This document shows positions 19,088 through 27,409 of a stretch of 64,000 nt of DNA, in pieces (position 1 is the first letter of the stretch; the number at the start of each line of letters is the position of its first letter). This DNA comes from a bacterium (GTDB lineage Bacteria; Planctomycetota; UBA1135; UBA2386). Where the stretch lies: NCBI GenBank assembly GCA_030432695.1, contig JAUILN010000001.1, positions 682,001 to 746,000 on the forward strand, in the 5' to 3' direction. The notes under the pieces were generated by a model. It was given only the letters and a program-made list of their open reading frames with translations, did no database searches and was not told the origin of the DNA. A program made the position numbers and the translations under genes.

Positions 19088-19789
19088 TCAGCGGGTGGCG
19101 TGCGCGTGCGCGCCGCCGGCTTCCTGTGCCGACTGCGGCGCCTGGTCGCCACCGCGGTGGAACATCACCATCTGCACCAGTTCGGCCAGCGAGCCGGCGC
19201 GCATCTTCTGCATCACGTTGGCGCGGTGCACCTCGATGGTCTTCGGGCTGACGCCCAGCTCGGCGGCGATGGTCTTGTTGGCCTTGCCGGCGACCACCAG
19301 ATCCATGACCTGGGTCTCGCGCGGGGTCAGGCTCTGCACGTGGCGGGCGATCAACTCGCGGCGGGCGCGGGTCTCGCGGCGGGTGCCGTCCTTGGCGACC
19401 GCGCGCAGGGCGGTGTCGTGCAGCTCCTGGATGTTGAACGGCTTCTCCAGGAAGTCCATCGAGCCGAGCTTGAAGGCCTGCACCGCGGTCGAGACCTCGG
19501 CCTTGCCCGAGATGAAGACCACCGGCAGGTCGATGTTCCGGTCCTGGAGCTGCTGCAGGATCTCGAGGCCGTTCAGATCCGGCAGCTTGTAGTCGAGGAT
19601 CAGGCAGCCCGAGACATCCGGGCTCACGACCGACAGGAACGCCTTGGCGCTGGTGAAGGTCTGGATCTGGGCATCGATCGGCGAGCAGACCCGGCGGACC
19701 AGGTCGAGGATCGCGGCATCGTCGTCGACGACGTAGATCGTGGGGCGCGTCTGGGGTGCCGAATGCGAGTCACCGCCGTAGCCGGTCAT
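19088..19789 (-). CDS. FixJ-type two-component response regulator
   Basis: A 233-residue DNA-binding regulator. The receiver domain (about residues 18-135) has the acidic pair VVDDD, the phospho-acceptor Asp in CLILDYKLPDLNG and Lys in EKPFN. A LuxR-type helix-turn-helix follows (about 160-215; LTPRETQVMDLVVAGKANKTIAAELG). The start ATG at 19789 has a GGAG ribosome binding site 7 bp upstream. No histidine kinase is encoded nearby, so it is an orphan here. The C-terminus ends in an Ala/His-rich tail. Its targets are unknown. Confidence 0.92.
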   Translation of the reverse strand: MTGYGGDSHSAPQTRPTIYVVDDDAAILDLVRRVCSPIDAQIQTFTSAKAFLSVVSPDVSGCLILDYKLPDLNGLEILQQLQDRNIDLPVVFISGKAEVSTAVQAFKLGSMDFLEKPFNIQELHDTALRAVAKDGTRRETRARRELIARHVQSLTPRETQVMDLVVAGKANKTIAAELGVSPKTIEVHRANVMQKMRAGSLAELVQMVMFHRGGDQAPQSAQEAGGAHAHATR

Positions 19790-20093
19790 CTTGGTTCTCC
19801 CGAGGTCGCGAAGTGGAGAGGAGGTGGAGCGGCCGGCAGGACTCTCCGGTCGACCGCAGCAAGACCCCAATGGTACCCGCGCGGGACCGCATCACACTCG
19901 GGTCGATCCCTAGGTAGAGGCGGGTCGAATTGCCGAGGACCTGCTGCTTCGGCCGCCTCCCGACCGGGTCTCCCAGGGGTCTACACCCCCTCGGAGTGAC
20001 CGCATCCGGGAAACAAGGGGTCCGGTGACCCGCATCCGGGGTTCCCCTGATCCGTATCGATCGCCCACCCCGTGAGACCCCGACGAGTCGGCG
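19790..20093. other. Intergenic region upstream of the response regulator
   Basis: This 304-bp spacer holds the leader of the minus-strand regulator gene and the end of ispG. CGCATCCGGG occurs twice (near 20002 and 20031), and the middle is somewhat less GC-rich. I see no convincing gene, hairpin terminator or RNA in it. Confidence 0.5.
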
Positions 20094-21314
20094 CTACATC
20101 CGCCGGACGTAGTCCTCGACCAGGCCCTTGAAGTCCTGCACCAGGGTCGGGCCCTCGAGGGTCGTGGCGTGTTCGCCGTCGATGTAGACCGGCGACCGCG
20201 GCGCCTCGCCGGTGCCCGGCAACGAGATGCCGATGTGCGCCGCACGGCTCTCGCCGGGCCCGTTGACCACGCAGCCCATCACCGCGACCTGCAGCTCCGC
20301 GGCCTGCGGCTTCTCGGCGCGCCAGTGCGGCATGCGCTCGGCCAGGAAGCCCTCGATCTCCTGCGCCAGCACCTGGAAGAAGGTGCTGGTGGTGCGCCCG
20401 CAACCGGGGCACGCGGTGACCTGCGGCAGGAACGGCCGGATGTCGAGCGACTGCAGGATCTGCTGCGCGACGCGGACCTCCTCGGTGCGCGGCTCGCCGG
20501 GGCGCGGAGTGAGCGACACGCGGATGGTGTCGCCGATGCCGTCCTGCAGGAGCAGCGCGAGGGCCGCCGACGACGCGACGATGCCCTTCATGCCCATGCC
20601 GGCCTCGGTGAGGCCCAGATGCAGCGCGTGGTGGGTGCGCTCGGCGAGCATCCGGTAGACGCGCACCAGTTCCTGCACGCGGCTGATCTTGCACGAGATC
20701 AGGATGTGGTCCTCGGGCAGGCCGAGTTCGACCGCGGCAGCAGCGCTCTGCACCGCACTCTCGACCATCGCCTCGAGCAGGATCGTCTGCGCGTCCTTCG
20801 GTGCTCCGGCCCGCGCGTTGGCATCCATCATCGCCGCCAGGATCTCCTGGTCGAGCGAGCCCGCGTTCACGCCGATCCGCACCGGCTTGTCGTGGTCCTT
20901 CGCGACCTCGATCATCGTCGCGAAGTTGCGGTCGTGGTTGGCGCCCTTGCCGACGTTGCCCGGGTTGATGCGGTACTTGTCGAGCGCCGTCGCGCAGTCG
21001 GGATACTCGCGCAGCAGCACGTGGCCGTTGTAGTGGAAGTCGCCGACCAACGGCACGTCGAGGCCCTCGCCGTCGAGGCGGCGGCGGATCTCGGCGACCT
21101 GGGCGGCGGCCTCCTTGGTGTTCACCGTGATCCGCACCACCTCGGAGCCGGCACGGAACAGCTCGGCGACCTGGCGGGCGGTCGACTCGGCGTCGGCGGT
21201 GTCGGTGTTGGTCATCGACTGGACGACGACCGGGTGGCCGCCGCCGACGGTGACGTTGCGGATCCGGACCGGCAGGGTGGCTCGGCGGGCTGGGGCGTTC
21301 ATCGGGGCGGACAT
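20094..21314 (-). CDS. ispG: 4-hydroxy-3-methylbut-2-enyl diphosphate synthase
   Basis: Penultimate enzyme of the MEP isoprenoid pathway: converts methylerythritol cyclodiphosphate to HMBPP using a 4Fe-4S cluster. 406 residues. The N-terminal TIM-barrel motif [15 protein letters not shown] and the C-terminal cluster ligands in CPGCGRT and [10 protein letters not shown] (three Cys plus Glu) are present. Length fits the compact class lacking the middle domain of plant-type enzymes. ATG at 21314 (MSAPMNAP) was chosen; ATG at 21302 is an alternative. It is divergent from a small lipoprotein gene 60 bp away. Confidence 0.96.
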   Translation of the reverse strand: MSAPMNAPARRATLPVRIRNVTVGGGHPVVVQSMTNTDTADAESTARQVAELFRAGSEVVRITVNTKEAAAQVAEIRRRLDGEGLDVPLVGDFHYNGHVLLREYPDCATALDKYRINPGNVGKGANHDRNFATMIEVAKDHDKPVRIGVNAGSLDQEILAAMMDANARAGAPKDAQTILLEAMVESAVQSAAAAVELGLPEDHILISCKISRVQELVRVYRMLAERTHHALHLGLTEAGMGMKGIVASSAALALLLQDGIGDTIRVSLTPRPGEPRTEEVRVAQQILQSLDIRPFLPQVTACPGCGRTTSTFFQVLAQEIEGFLAERMPHWRAEKPQAAELQVAVMGCVVNGPGESRAAHIGISLPGTGEAPRSPVYIDGEHATTLEGPTLVQDFKGLVEDYVRRM

Positions 21315-21374
21315 CGTAACGCGGTGGCTCGGGTTGACTATGGCAGCAGGTCGTCCCGATCCAGCCGTTCCATC

Positions 21375-21776
21375 ATGACCTGCCACCGCCCTGCCCTGTT
21401 CGTCGCTGCCGCCCTGCTGTCGCCGCTCCTGTCAGGCTGCGGGGGCGGGGGTGGCAGCCCGTCGCCGTCGCAGGCCTTCGCGGTGGTGCTGGAGGTCGAC
21501 GGCACCGGCGATGCCCGGGCCCTGCAGATCCGTTACCGCGCGCCGGGGCTCCCGGAGGAGACCCTGACCAATCCGGGGCTGCCGTTCACCCGCGCGCTCT
21601 CGGTGCTGGACGGCGAGACGGTCGAGGCCTCGGTCGACGGCGTCGCCGTGACCGGCGGCCTGTCGATCGTGCTCCGCGACGACCCGAACGTGGTCGCGGC
21701 ACCACAGGTCTATGCGAGTGACGTCTGCGGTCCGAACGATCCGGACTGCGCGCTGCTGATCCGGCATCGGTTCTGA
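21375..21776 (+). CDS. Small putative lipoprotein, unknown function
   Basis: A 133-residue protein with a lipoprotein signal sequence (hydrophobic 8-20, lipobox LSGC, Cys near 22) followed by a Gly/Ser/Pro linker. The mature part is about 100 residues and looks like a small beta-rich domain, with two Cys near the C-terminus ([13 protein letters not shown]) that could form a disulfide. No family recognised. The stop codon falls inside a tandem 16-bp repeat. Confidence 0.65.
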   Translation: MTCHRPALFVAAALLSPLLSGCGGGGGSPSPSQAFAVVLEVDGTGDARALQIRYRAPGLPEETLTNPGLPFTRALSVLDGETVEASVDGVAVTGGLSIVLRDDPNVVAAPQVYASDVCGPNDPDCALLIRHRF

Positions 21777-21799
21777 TCGGGACCGGTTCTGATCGGGAC
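21768..21799 (+). repeat. Tandem 16-bp direct repeat over a stop codon
   Basis: CGGTTCTGATCGGGAC occurs twice back to back (21768-21783 and 21784-21799). The first copy contains the TGA stop of the lipoprotein gene. It is most likely a local slippage duplication. Confidence 0.85.
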
Positions 21800-21872
21800 G
21801 GGCCGAGCGGCGGCGGCCGGTCGCAGGCCTCGCAAAACTGGTCGCACTCTGCGAGCCTGCGCACCCGCGCGC

Positions 21873-23189
21873 ATGCAGACCTCTCGCGAACCCGCTCCGA
21901 TCCCGCGCCCGTCGGCCGCCCCCGATCCGCTGCGCGACGACCTGCGCGCTGGACTCTTCGGCGGCGGCCGCGGCCGGGTGCTGCTGTTCTGCCTGCTCGG
22001 TTGGGTCTTCGACTTCTACGACCTGATCCTGTTCGCCTTCGTCAAGCGCGCGGTGGCGGCGTCGCTCGACCTGTCGCTCACCGCCGACATCGCCTGGATC
22101 GACGGGCTGACCCTCGGCGCGACCGCGCTGGGGGGGATCGGGTTCGGGAGGTTGGCCGACCGGGTGGGACGACGGACCGCGCTCTCGGCGAGCATCGTGC
22201 TGTTCTCGCTCGGCACCCTGGCCACTGCGTTCGCCAGCGGCTTCGAGAGTCTGCTGCTGGCGCGCGTGGTCACCGGTCTCGGGGTCGGCGGCGAGTGGGG
22301 CATCGGCCACGCGATCGTCGCCGAGACCTACCCGGAGCGGTTGCGTGGCCGCGCCGCGGGGATCCTGCAGGCCGGCACGCCGGTGGCGATGGCGCTGGCC
22401 GCGGCGATGGGCTGCTTCGTGGTCCCGGCACTCGATCCGGTCGAGGGCTGGCGCGACGCGTTCGTCTACTCGGCCTGTGCCGGGGCGATGGTGGTGTTCG
22501 CGCGGTTGGCGATCCCCGGCCCCGACCGTGCGCCTGCGCGCTCCGCCCTGCCGGGCGACGTCGGCATACTGGCGCTGTTCCGTGGCCCGCGACTCCGCGG
22601 CAGCCTGGCGCTGCTCGGCGTGCTCGCCCTGCACATGACCGGCTTCTGGTGCACCTACGCCTGGCTGCCGGTGGCACTGATGAAGGACCACCCCCTGGCC
22701 TTCGTCGGCTGGTTCCAGATCTCGATCAGCGCCGTGCACGTGGTCGCCGACGTGGCCTTCGGCATCCTCGCCGACCGCTTCGGCCGCCGCCGGATGTTCG
22801 TCTGGTTCTGCGTCCTGTTCGCGCTGGGCCTCGCAGCGATCGCACTCGGCTTCGAGCGACTCAGCGACGACCTGGTCCTGTTCGGCTTCGTGCTCGGCGC
22901 GGTCGGCCTCGGTGCGGGTACCTGGTCGTGCTTCGGCGTGCTGTTCGCCGAGGTCTACCCGGCCGGCCTGCGCGCCACCGCGGCGTCCGGCTTCTACAAC
23001 CTGTCGCGCGGCGTGCAGCTGTTCACGCAGCCGATGATGGGTGCGCTGATCGGCTGGAGCGGCAGCTTCGCGAGTGCCCTGTGGGTCGGGGTGGTGACCA
23101 GCGTCGCGTCGGCGGTGTTGATCGGGGCGGTGCCGGGTGGTGGTGGGATGTCACGTAGGAGTCCGGACGAGCCACGCGCGCCGGTTTGA
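21873..23189 (+). CDS. MFS transporter with rearranged C-terminus
   Basis: A 438-residue inner-membrane permease with about 12 membrane segments. Typical motifs are the first-helix WVFDFYDLILFAF, GRLADRVGRRTA in loop 2-3, RVVTGLGVGGEWGIG and a repeat of the loop motif ADRFGRRR in the second half. It resembles the aromatic-acid/sugar-type MFS groups; the substrate is unknown. Its 3' end is remarkable. Bases 22960-23143 are duplicated at 26083-26266, and the last 15 residues (after VPGGG) differ from the reading downstream of the second copy. The present C-terminal tail thus probably arose when the NTPase segment was inserted. The transport helices themselves appear complete. Confidence 0.88.
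   Translation: MQTSREPAPIPRPSAAPDPLRDDLRAGLFGGGRGRVLLFCLLGWVFDFYDLILFAFVKRAVAASLDLSLTADIAWIDGLTLGATALGGIGFGRLADRVGRRTALSASIVLFSLGTLATAFASGFESLLLARVVTGLGVGGEWGIGHAIVAETYPERLRGRAAGILQAGTPVAMALAAAMGCFVVPALDPVEGWRDAFVYSACAGAMVVFARLAIPGPDRAPARSALPGDVGILALFRGPRLRGSLALLGVLALHMTGFWCTYAWLPVALMKDHPLAFVGWFQISISAVHVVADVAFGILADRFGRRRMFVWFCVLFALGLAAIALGFERLSDDLVLFGFVLGAVGLGAGTWSCFGVLFAEVYPAGLRATAASGFYNLSRGVQLFTQPMMGALIGWSGSFASALWVGVVTSVASAVLIGAVPGGGGMSRRSPDEPRAPV
22960..23143 (+). repeat. 184-bp direct repeat, left copy (within MFS gene)
   Basis: The left copy encodes the last two helices of the MFS transporter. It is identical to 26083-26266 except for one base (C at 23128 against T at 26251). The two copies flank the NTPase gene exactly: the right copy begins at the base after the NTPase stop codon. 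Confidence 0.97.
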
Positions 23190-23257
23190 GTGAGCCTCAC
23201 TCCTGGAGCCGCGATCTCGTGATCCACGGAGTGGTCGGTAGCGCCCGGCCTTTCGGC

Positions 23258-23287
23258 TTGACCCCGCATCACTCGCTCCTGGATTCT
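23258..23287 (+). promoter_or_regulatory. Weak candidate promoter of the NTPase gene
   Basis: TTGACC (23258-23263) resembles a -35 box. GATTCT, about 18 bp downstream, is a poor -10. It lies 69-98 bp before the ATG, inside the inserted segment. If real, the gene carries its own promoter. Confidence 0.25.
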
Positions 23288-23355
23288 GTTCTGCCCAGGG
23301 GTCGAACGGATCCGCGACGCCGCCGACCGCTGTCGATCCAACCGGGTTCACTCCG

Positions 23356-26082
23356 ATGGCCACTCTGCTCGATCATCGGCGCGAGATCCTCGAGAGGCGT
23401 CTCGAACGCCTCCGCAAGCGAGGGGAAGCGCAGCCGTTCCAGACGTTCGTCCTGGGGCTGCTTTCCCACGATGGCTACCGCGACATCCGCCCCAGCAACC
23501 CGCGGAGCGACTTCGGACGCGATGGCGTTGGTTGCACGCCAGACGGCAAGCCCTGCGTGATCTGCGTGTCCTTCGACTGCTCGCTGGCCAAGATCCGCAG
23601 CGATGCGCAACGTTGGACCGAGGACGAGAACCGCGAGCCCGCCGAGGTGTTGCTGTTCGTCACCAACGACGCGCCGGTCAACACGACCACCAGCAAGTGG
23701 ACGGCCGAGATCCGGAAGGACTTCGACCTGGAACTCCGGATCTACAACCGGGAGGCCATCCAGACCGCGGCAACGCGTCAGGGCATCTGGCCTTGGACCC
23801 GCGACGAACTCGGGATCGTCGGGGGCCGACCCGGCTACACACGGATCTCGCCCTACGACGGTGATGCGGTTCGCAGCGCCCTGCGCGCCCGTCCGTCCGA
23901 ATGGTTGAAAGACAGGATCGACTTGCAGGAGTGGGGCGACCTCCTCCGCGCGAGACGATCCCGCCTGCTGTTCGGCAAGCCCGGAGCGGGCAAGACCACG
24001 ACTCTGTTCGAGATGCTGGAGAAGGCTCGTCCGGAGACCGTCCTGGTGGTCCAGGGCGACCTGCGCGAGGCCAGCCAGATCGAGGCCCTGCTCTGCGATG
24101 CTGCGGACGGAGCTGTGATCGTGTTCGACGACCTGCACGAGAACCACGAGAACTTCGTGGCGCTCGCGGACTCCCTGCGGCGGCTCGAACACGCGAACGT
24201 CACGCTCTGGGCTGCCACGAGAAGCCAGGAATGGGAGGAGATCCGAAGCCGGGTCCCGTCCACCATCATCGAGGATCTGCACCTCCTCGGGGAAGGCTCG
24301 GTCACGCTGTCGAATCTCGACGAGTCCGCGTGCAAGCGGCTCATCGAGATCTGCCGCGAGGAGTGGGACCTACGAATCGAAGATCGCCTGGTCACGCGGG
24401 CTGCCCGATGCGCCGCGGAGCGCGATGCCACTCCGCTGTTCGTGATCTCGGTTCTCGCCGCCGCGCGCGAAGATCGATGCCTACGCGACGAGCACTTGGC
24501 GGGCCTCCCCCGTCATGTCCGTGATCTGTGGGCGCGCTATTGGGAGGGTCTGGGGGCCACCGCACAGGCAACACTTCGACTGATCCGGTTGTTCTGGGCG
24601 GCCGACACTCCTCCTCAGCCCGTGCTGCTCTCGGCCGCAGCGAGCGCTTTCGGACTCCACTTCCACGAGGTCGAGCACGAACTCGACTACCTCGCGCGGG
24701 CCATGTGGATTACGCGCTCCGCCGGCGTGCCCGGCTGCCTCGACGTTCAGTTCGAGGTCACCGCTCTGGATTCCGTCTGGCTCGAACGTTGGAATCGCTT
24801 CGTCTTCGGGGAGCAGCCAGGGGTAGCGAGTACGACGCGGCTGCAACTTCACATCGGCACCGGGAACTTCTATTTGAGTGTCTTGCTGCCCCGAGCTCGA
24901 ACGAACCTCGAATACGGCGCAATCCTCGCGGCTGCCACCGACCACATCGAAGCGGTCAGCACGTACGCGCTGTCCGCCGATCAGCAGGGTCTTTCGGCTC
25001 TCGCGTTGAAGAACGCCTCGAGCCTGTACAGCGCTCGTTCGCGGCTGGAGACGACGCGCGAGGGGCGCGACTCGTGGCTCGACAAGGCGACCGAAGCGGT
25101 CGAGGAATCGGTTGACATCCACCGCGAGCTGGGCAGGGGCGGCGACCTGGCTAGGTCGCTCAACACCGCCTCGAACCGGTACAGCGCTCGTGCGGGGCTG
25201 GAGGGGACGCGGGAGGGGCGCGTCTCGTGGCTCGAGAAGGCGACGGAAGCGGTCGAGGAATCGGTTGGCATCTACCGCGAGCTGGGCGTGCGCGGCGACC
25301 TGGCGATGTCGCTCAACAACGCCTCGAACCTGTACAGCGCTCGTGCGGGGCTGGAGGGGACGCGGGAGGGGCGCGTCTCGTGGCTCGAGAAGGCGACGGA
25401 AGCGGTCGAGGAATCGGTTGGCATCTACCGCGAGTTGGGCGTGCGCGGCGACCTGGCTAACTCGCTCAACAACGCCTCGAACCTGTACAGCGCTCGTGCG
25501 GGGCTGGAGACGACGCGGGAGAGGCGCGTCTCGTGGCTCGACAAGGCGACGAAAGCGGTCGAGGAATCGGTTGGCATCTACCGCGAGTTGGGCGTGCGCG
25601 GCGACCTGGCGATGTCGCTCAACAACGCCTCGAACCTGTACAGCGATCGTGCGGGGCTGGAGACGACGCGGGAGGGGCGCGTCTCGTGGCTCGACAAGGC
25701 GACGGAAGCGGTCGAGGAATCGATCGGGATCCGACGCGAGCTGGGCGTGCGCGGCGACCTGGCCATGTCGCTGGGTTCGCTCTGCCAGCGGAAGCGGGCG
25801 ATCGCCGAAGTCGACCCAGCGGCCGCGGCCGACCATCTCGCCGAGGCGCTCCAGGCAATTGACGAGGCCTTGCCTGTGTTCCGTGAAGTTGGGGAATCCC
25901 GCTATCTGCTCCTGTCACTCCAGGATTGCGTGATCACTCGTCTTCTCCTCGGCAGAGTCGATCCAGGCTCGATGGACCAGGGAGCCCTTGCCGAGTTGAT
26001 CGAGGAGGGTTCGAGTCTCGCCGCGTCCCTACAGGATGAGAGTGCGGCCGAGTTCTTCAGGCAGTTCCGCGAAGGATCATGA
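23356..26082 (+). CDS. STAND-type NTPase with nuclease-like N-terminus and TPR-like repeats
   Basis: A 908-residue cytoplasmic protein, probably an anti-phage sensor (inference from architecture). Residues 1 to about 150 look like a restriction-endonuclase (PD-(D/E)XK, Mrr-like) fold with GRDG at 54-57, but the expected ExK/QxK strand reads VICVS (68-72), so the catalytic Lys is not visible. A P-loop NTPase follows: GKPGAGKTT at 207-215, Walker B VIVFDD at 254-259, and a WAATRS sensor-like strand. A helical linker runs to about 550. Five 51-residue repeats (554-808) of the TPR type carry the core WLDKATEAVEESVGIYRELG. ATG at 23356 was chosen. The stop is immediately followed by the right copy of the 184-bp repeat, and the gene is visibly less GC-rich in places than its neighbours. 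Confidence 0.8.
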   Translation: MATLLDHRREILERRLERLRKRGEAQPFQTFVLGLLSHDGYRDIRPSNPRSDFGRDGVGCTPDGKPCVICVSFDCSLAKIRSDAQRWTEDENREPAEVLLFVTNDAPVNTTTSKWTAEIRKDFDLELRIYNREAIQTAATRQGIWPWTRDELGIVGGRPGYTRISPYDGDAVRSALRARPSEWLKDRIDLQEWGDLLRARRSRLLFGKPGAGKTTTLFEMLEKARPETVLVVQGDLREASQIEALLCDAADGAVIVFDDLHENHENFVALADSLRRLEHANVTLWAATRSQEWEEIRSRVPSTIIEDLHLLGEGSVTLSNLDESACKRLIEICREEWDLRIEDRLVTRAARCAAERDATPLFVISVLAAAREDRCLRDEHLAGLPRHVRDLWARYWEGLGATAQATLRLIRLFWAADTPPQPVLLSAAASAFGLHFHEVEHELDYLARAMWITRSAGVPGCLDVQFEVTALDSVWLERWNRFVFGEQPGVASTTRLQLHIGTGNFYLSVLLPRARTNLEYGAILAAATDHIEAVSTYALSADQQGLSALALKNASSLYSARSRLETTREGRDSWLDKATEAVEESVDIHRELGRGGDLARSLNTASNRYSARAGLEGTREGRVSWLEKATEAVEESVGIYRELGVRGDLAMSLNNASNLYSARAGLEGTREGRVSWLEKATEAVEESVGIYRELGVRGDLANSLNNASNLYSARAGLETTRERRVSWLDKATKAVEESVGIYRELGVRGDLAMSLNNASNLYSDRAGLETTREGRVSWLDKATEAVEESIGIRRELGVRGDLAMSLGSLCQRKRAIAEVDPAAAADHLAEALQAIDEALPVFREVGESRYLLLSLQDCVITRLLLGRVDPGSMDQGALAELIEEGSSLAASLQDESAAEFFRQFREGS
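25015..25779 (+). repeat. Five tandem 153-bp repeats coding for TPR-like modules
   Basis: Units begin at 25015, 25168, 25321, 25474 and 25627, each exactly 153 bp (51 codons). Units 2, 3 and 4 are nearly identical in DNA, with a handful of differences between 2 and 3, while units 1 and 5 are more diverged at their outer ends. This is the pattern of recent in-frame expansion by recombination. Confidence 0.97.
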
Positions 26083-26291
26083 CGGCCGGCCTGCGCGCCA
26101 CCGCGGCGTCCGGCTTCTACAACCTGTCGCGCGGCGTGCAGCTGTTCACGCAGCCGATGATGGGTGCGCTGATCGGCTGGAGCGGCAGCTTCGCGAGTGC
26201 CCTGTGGGTCGGGGTGGTGACCAGCGTCGCGTCGGCGGTGTTGATCGGGGTGGTGCCGGGTGGTGGCGACGTGGTCAGTCGAAGGCCCTGA
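26079..26291 (+). pseudogene. MFS transporter 3' fragment, 70 codons, start overlapping NTPase stop
   Basis: The reading frame from ATG 26079 gives MTAGLRATAASGFYNLSRG and continues through two hydrophobic helices to VVSRRP and a stop at 26289. From codon 3 to about 63 it equals the C-terminal end of the MFS protein encoded at 21873, with one amino-acid change (Ala to Val). It is most simply the original 3' end of that gene cut off by the insertion. The ATGA overlap with the NTPase stop means it could still be translated. Confidence 0.85.
26083..26266 (+). repeat. 184-bp direct repeat, right copy
   Basis: Duplicate of 22960-23143 with one mismatch. It starts at the base following the NTPase stop codon. 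The downstream sequence, reading DVVSRRP and then a stop, is presumably the ancestral end of the MFS gene. Confidence 0.97.
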
Positions 26292-27399
26292 GCCGGCGCA
26301 CGACCCGCGGCACGAGTTCGCGGCTCACCAGCCGATGGCCGGACGGCGCGAGGCGGCCGTCGGACCAGTAGAGGCTCGCGGGCGCATCGACCTCGGCGAA
26401 GTCGTCGCGGAGGTCGAGGTAGGCGAGGCCGCGGTCGCGGAGGGCGCGCAGCAGGATCGCGTGGGGACGCTCGTGCAGCGCCGGGTCGCGGAGCTCGTCG
26501 AGCGGGTCGGCGGCGACCGCGACCACCGCGTCAGGGGCGACGTCGAAGGCTGATGGGATCAGCACCACCAGCAGGCCGGCGCGGGCCGCGGCGGTGTGGG
26601 CCTCGGCGACCGACAGGGCCATGGTGGTCACGTCGTCGAGCCAGGGCAGGCCGTCGGGCACCATCCGCAGCCAGGCCGGTTGGGTGAGCAGGCGGCGTGC
26701 GAAGCCCTGGGGCGCGGCGGGTGCCCGGGCCTGTTGCCACGTCGGTCGCAGCGGGATCGGCACCTCGGCCGCGGCGTCCGGCGAGGCGAGGCGCATGTGC
26801 TGGTCGTAGTGCGGCAGGCGTGGATCGGCGAGTGCGGCCAGGTCGTCGCCGAGGTGCACGCAGAGCACCACCAGGTCCGGCTGGTAGCGCTCGACCAGGG
26901 TGTGGGCACGCAGGCCGTAGTGGAGCAGGCCGTACTCGTCGCAGGGCGCGGCCAGCACGGTGGTGCCTTCGCCGATGCCGGTCTCGCGCAGTGCGGCCTG
27001 GAGCAGGCTCGGCAGGTCTTCGCCGCGCGGCGCGGAGACGGTCAGCAGGTCGTCGCCGAGCAGCAGGATCCTGGGACCCGGGATCTCGAGGCCGCGGCTA
27101 CCGCTGCCGAGCAGGCCCTGGTCGTCGGTGCCGCCCGCGACCGTGCTGGGCGGACCGCCGGCCAGCGGCACGAGTTCGCGGCGCAGCTCCAGGTCGCGGC
27201 GCAGCCGGTGCCCGGCGTAGGCGTCGCCGGCGAAGTCGTCGCGGCCGGGGATCTCGCGCTCGGGTTCGCTGAGGATCGCGGCGTCGAGCTGCAGCGGAGC
27301 CGGCGCGCGGAGCCGTTCGCGGATCCACAGGAGCGCGGCCAGGCCGAGGCCGAGCAGCAGGGCTGCGAAGGTGAGCAGGCGGAGCAGGGTCTTGGGCAT
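26275..27399 (-). CDS. Membrane-anchored SGNH-hydrolase-like protein
   Basis: A 374-residue protein with one N-terminal membrane segment (about residues 4-26) and an extracytoplasmic domain. ILLLGDDLLTV could be the first block of an SGNH/GDSL-like fold with Asp in place of the usual Ser (GDS). DLVVLCVHLGDDLA fits the central block, and a late segment, LYWSDGRLAPSGHRLVSREL, ends with a plausible His block. If the Ser is truly replaced the hydrolase would be altered, so I call only the fold. It starts 10 bp after fdhD on the same strand. Its last bases overlap the end of the MFS fragment. Confidence 0.6.
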   Translation of the reverse strand: MPKTLLRLLTFAALLLGLGLAALLWIRERLRAPAPLQLDAAILSEPEREIPGRDDFAGDAYAGHRLRRDLELRRELVPLAGGPPSTVAGGTDDQGLLGSGSRGLEIPGPRILLLGDDLLTVSAPRGEDLPSLLQAALRETGIGEGTTVLAAPCDEYGLLHYGLRAHTLVERYQPDLVVLCVHLGDDLAALADPRLPHYDQHMRLASPDAAAEVPIPLRPTWQQARAPAAPQGFARRLLTQPAWLRMVPDGLPWLDDVTTMALSVAEAHTAAARAGLLVVLIPSAFDVAPDAVVAVAADPLDELRDPALHERPHAILLRALRDRGLAYLDLRDDFAEVDAPASLYWSDGRLAPSGHRLVSRELVPRVVRRLRAFD

Positions 27400-27409
27400 C
27401 GGGATGCGG

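Larger units (their letters stand above)
23144..26082 (+). mobile_element. Putative single-gene insertion (2.9 kb) flanked by 184-bp direct repeats
   Basis: A segment of 2,939 bp carrying one NTPase gene lies between two copies of the 3' end of an MFS gene. It contains no recognisable integrase, transposase or terminal inverted repeats. Either the segment was inserted by homologous or site-specific recombination carrying a copy of the target end, or a larger event duplicated the end. A GAGTG/CACTC mini-hairpin (23188-23202) sits at the new MFS stop codon. Confidence 0.6.

Noticed and set aside
25015..25779. Regular repeats considered as a CRISPR array or other non-coding repeat
   Set aside because: The 153-bp units are contiguous with no unique spacers, stay in frame as 51-residue modules, and lie inside an open NTPase gene.
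23144..26082. Insertion sequence or classical transposon around the NTPase gene
   Set aside because: No transposase frame, no terminal inverted repeats, and a 184-bp duplication is far longer than transposon target-site duplications.
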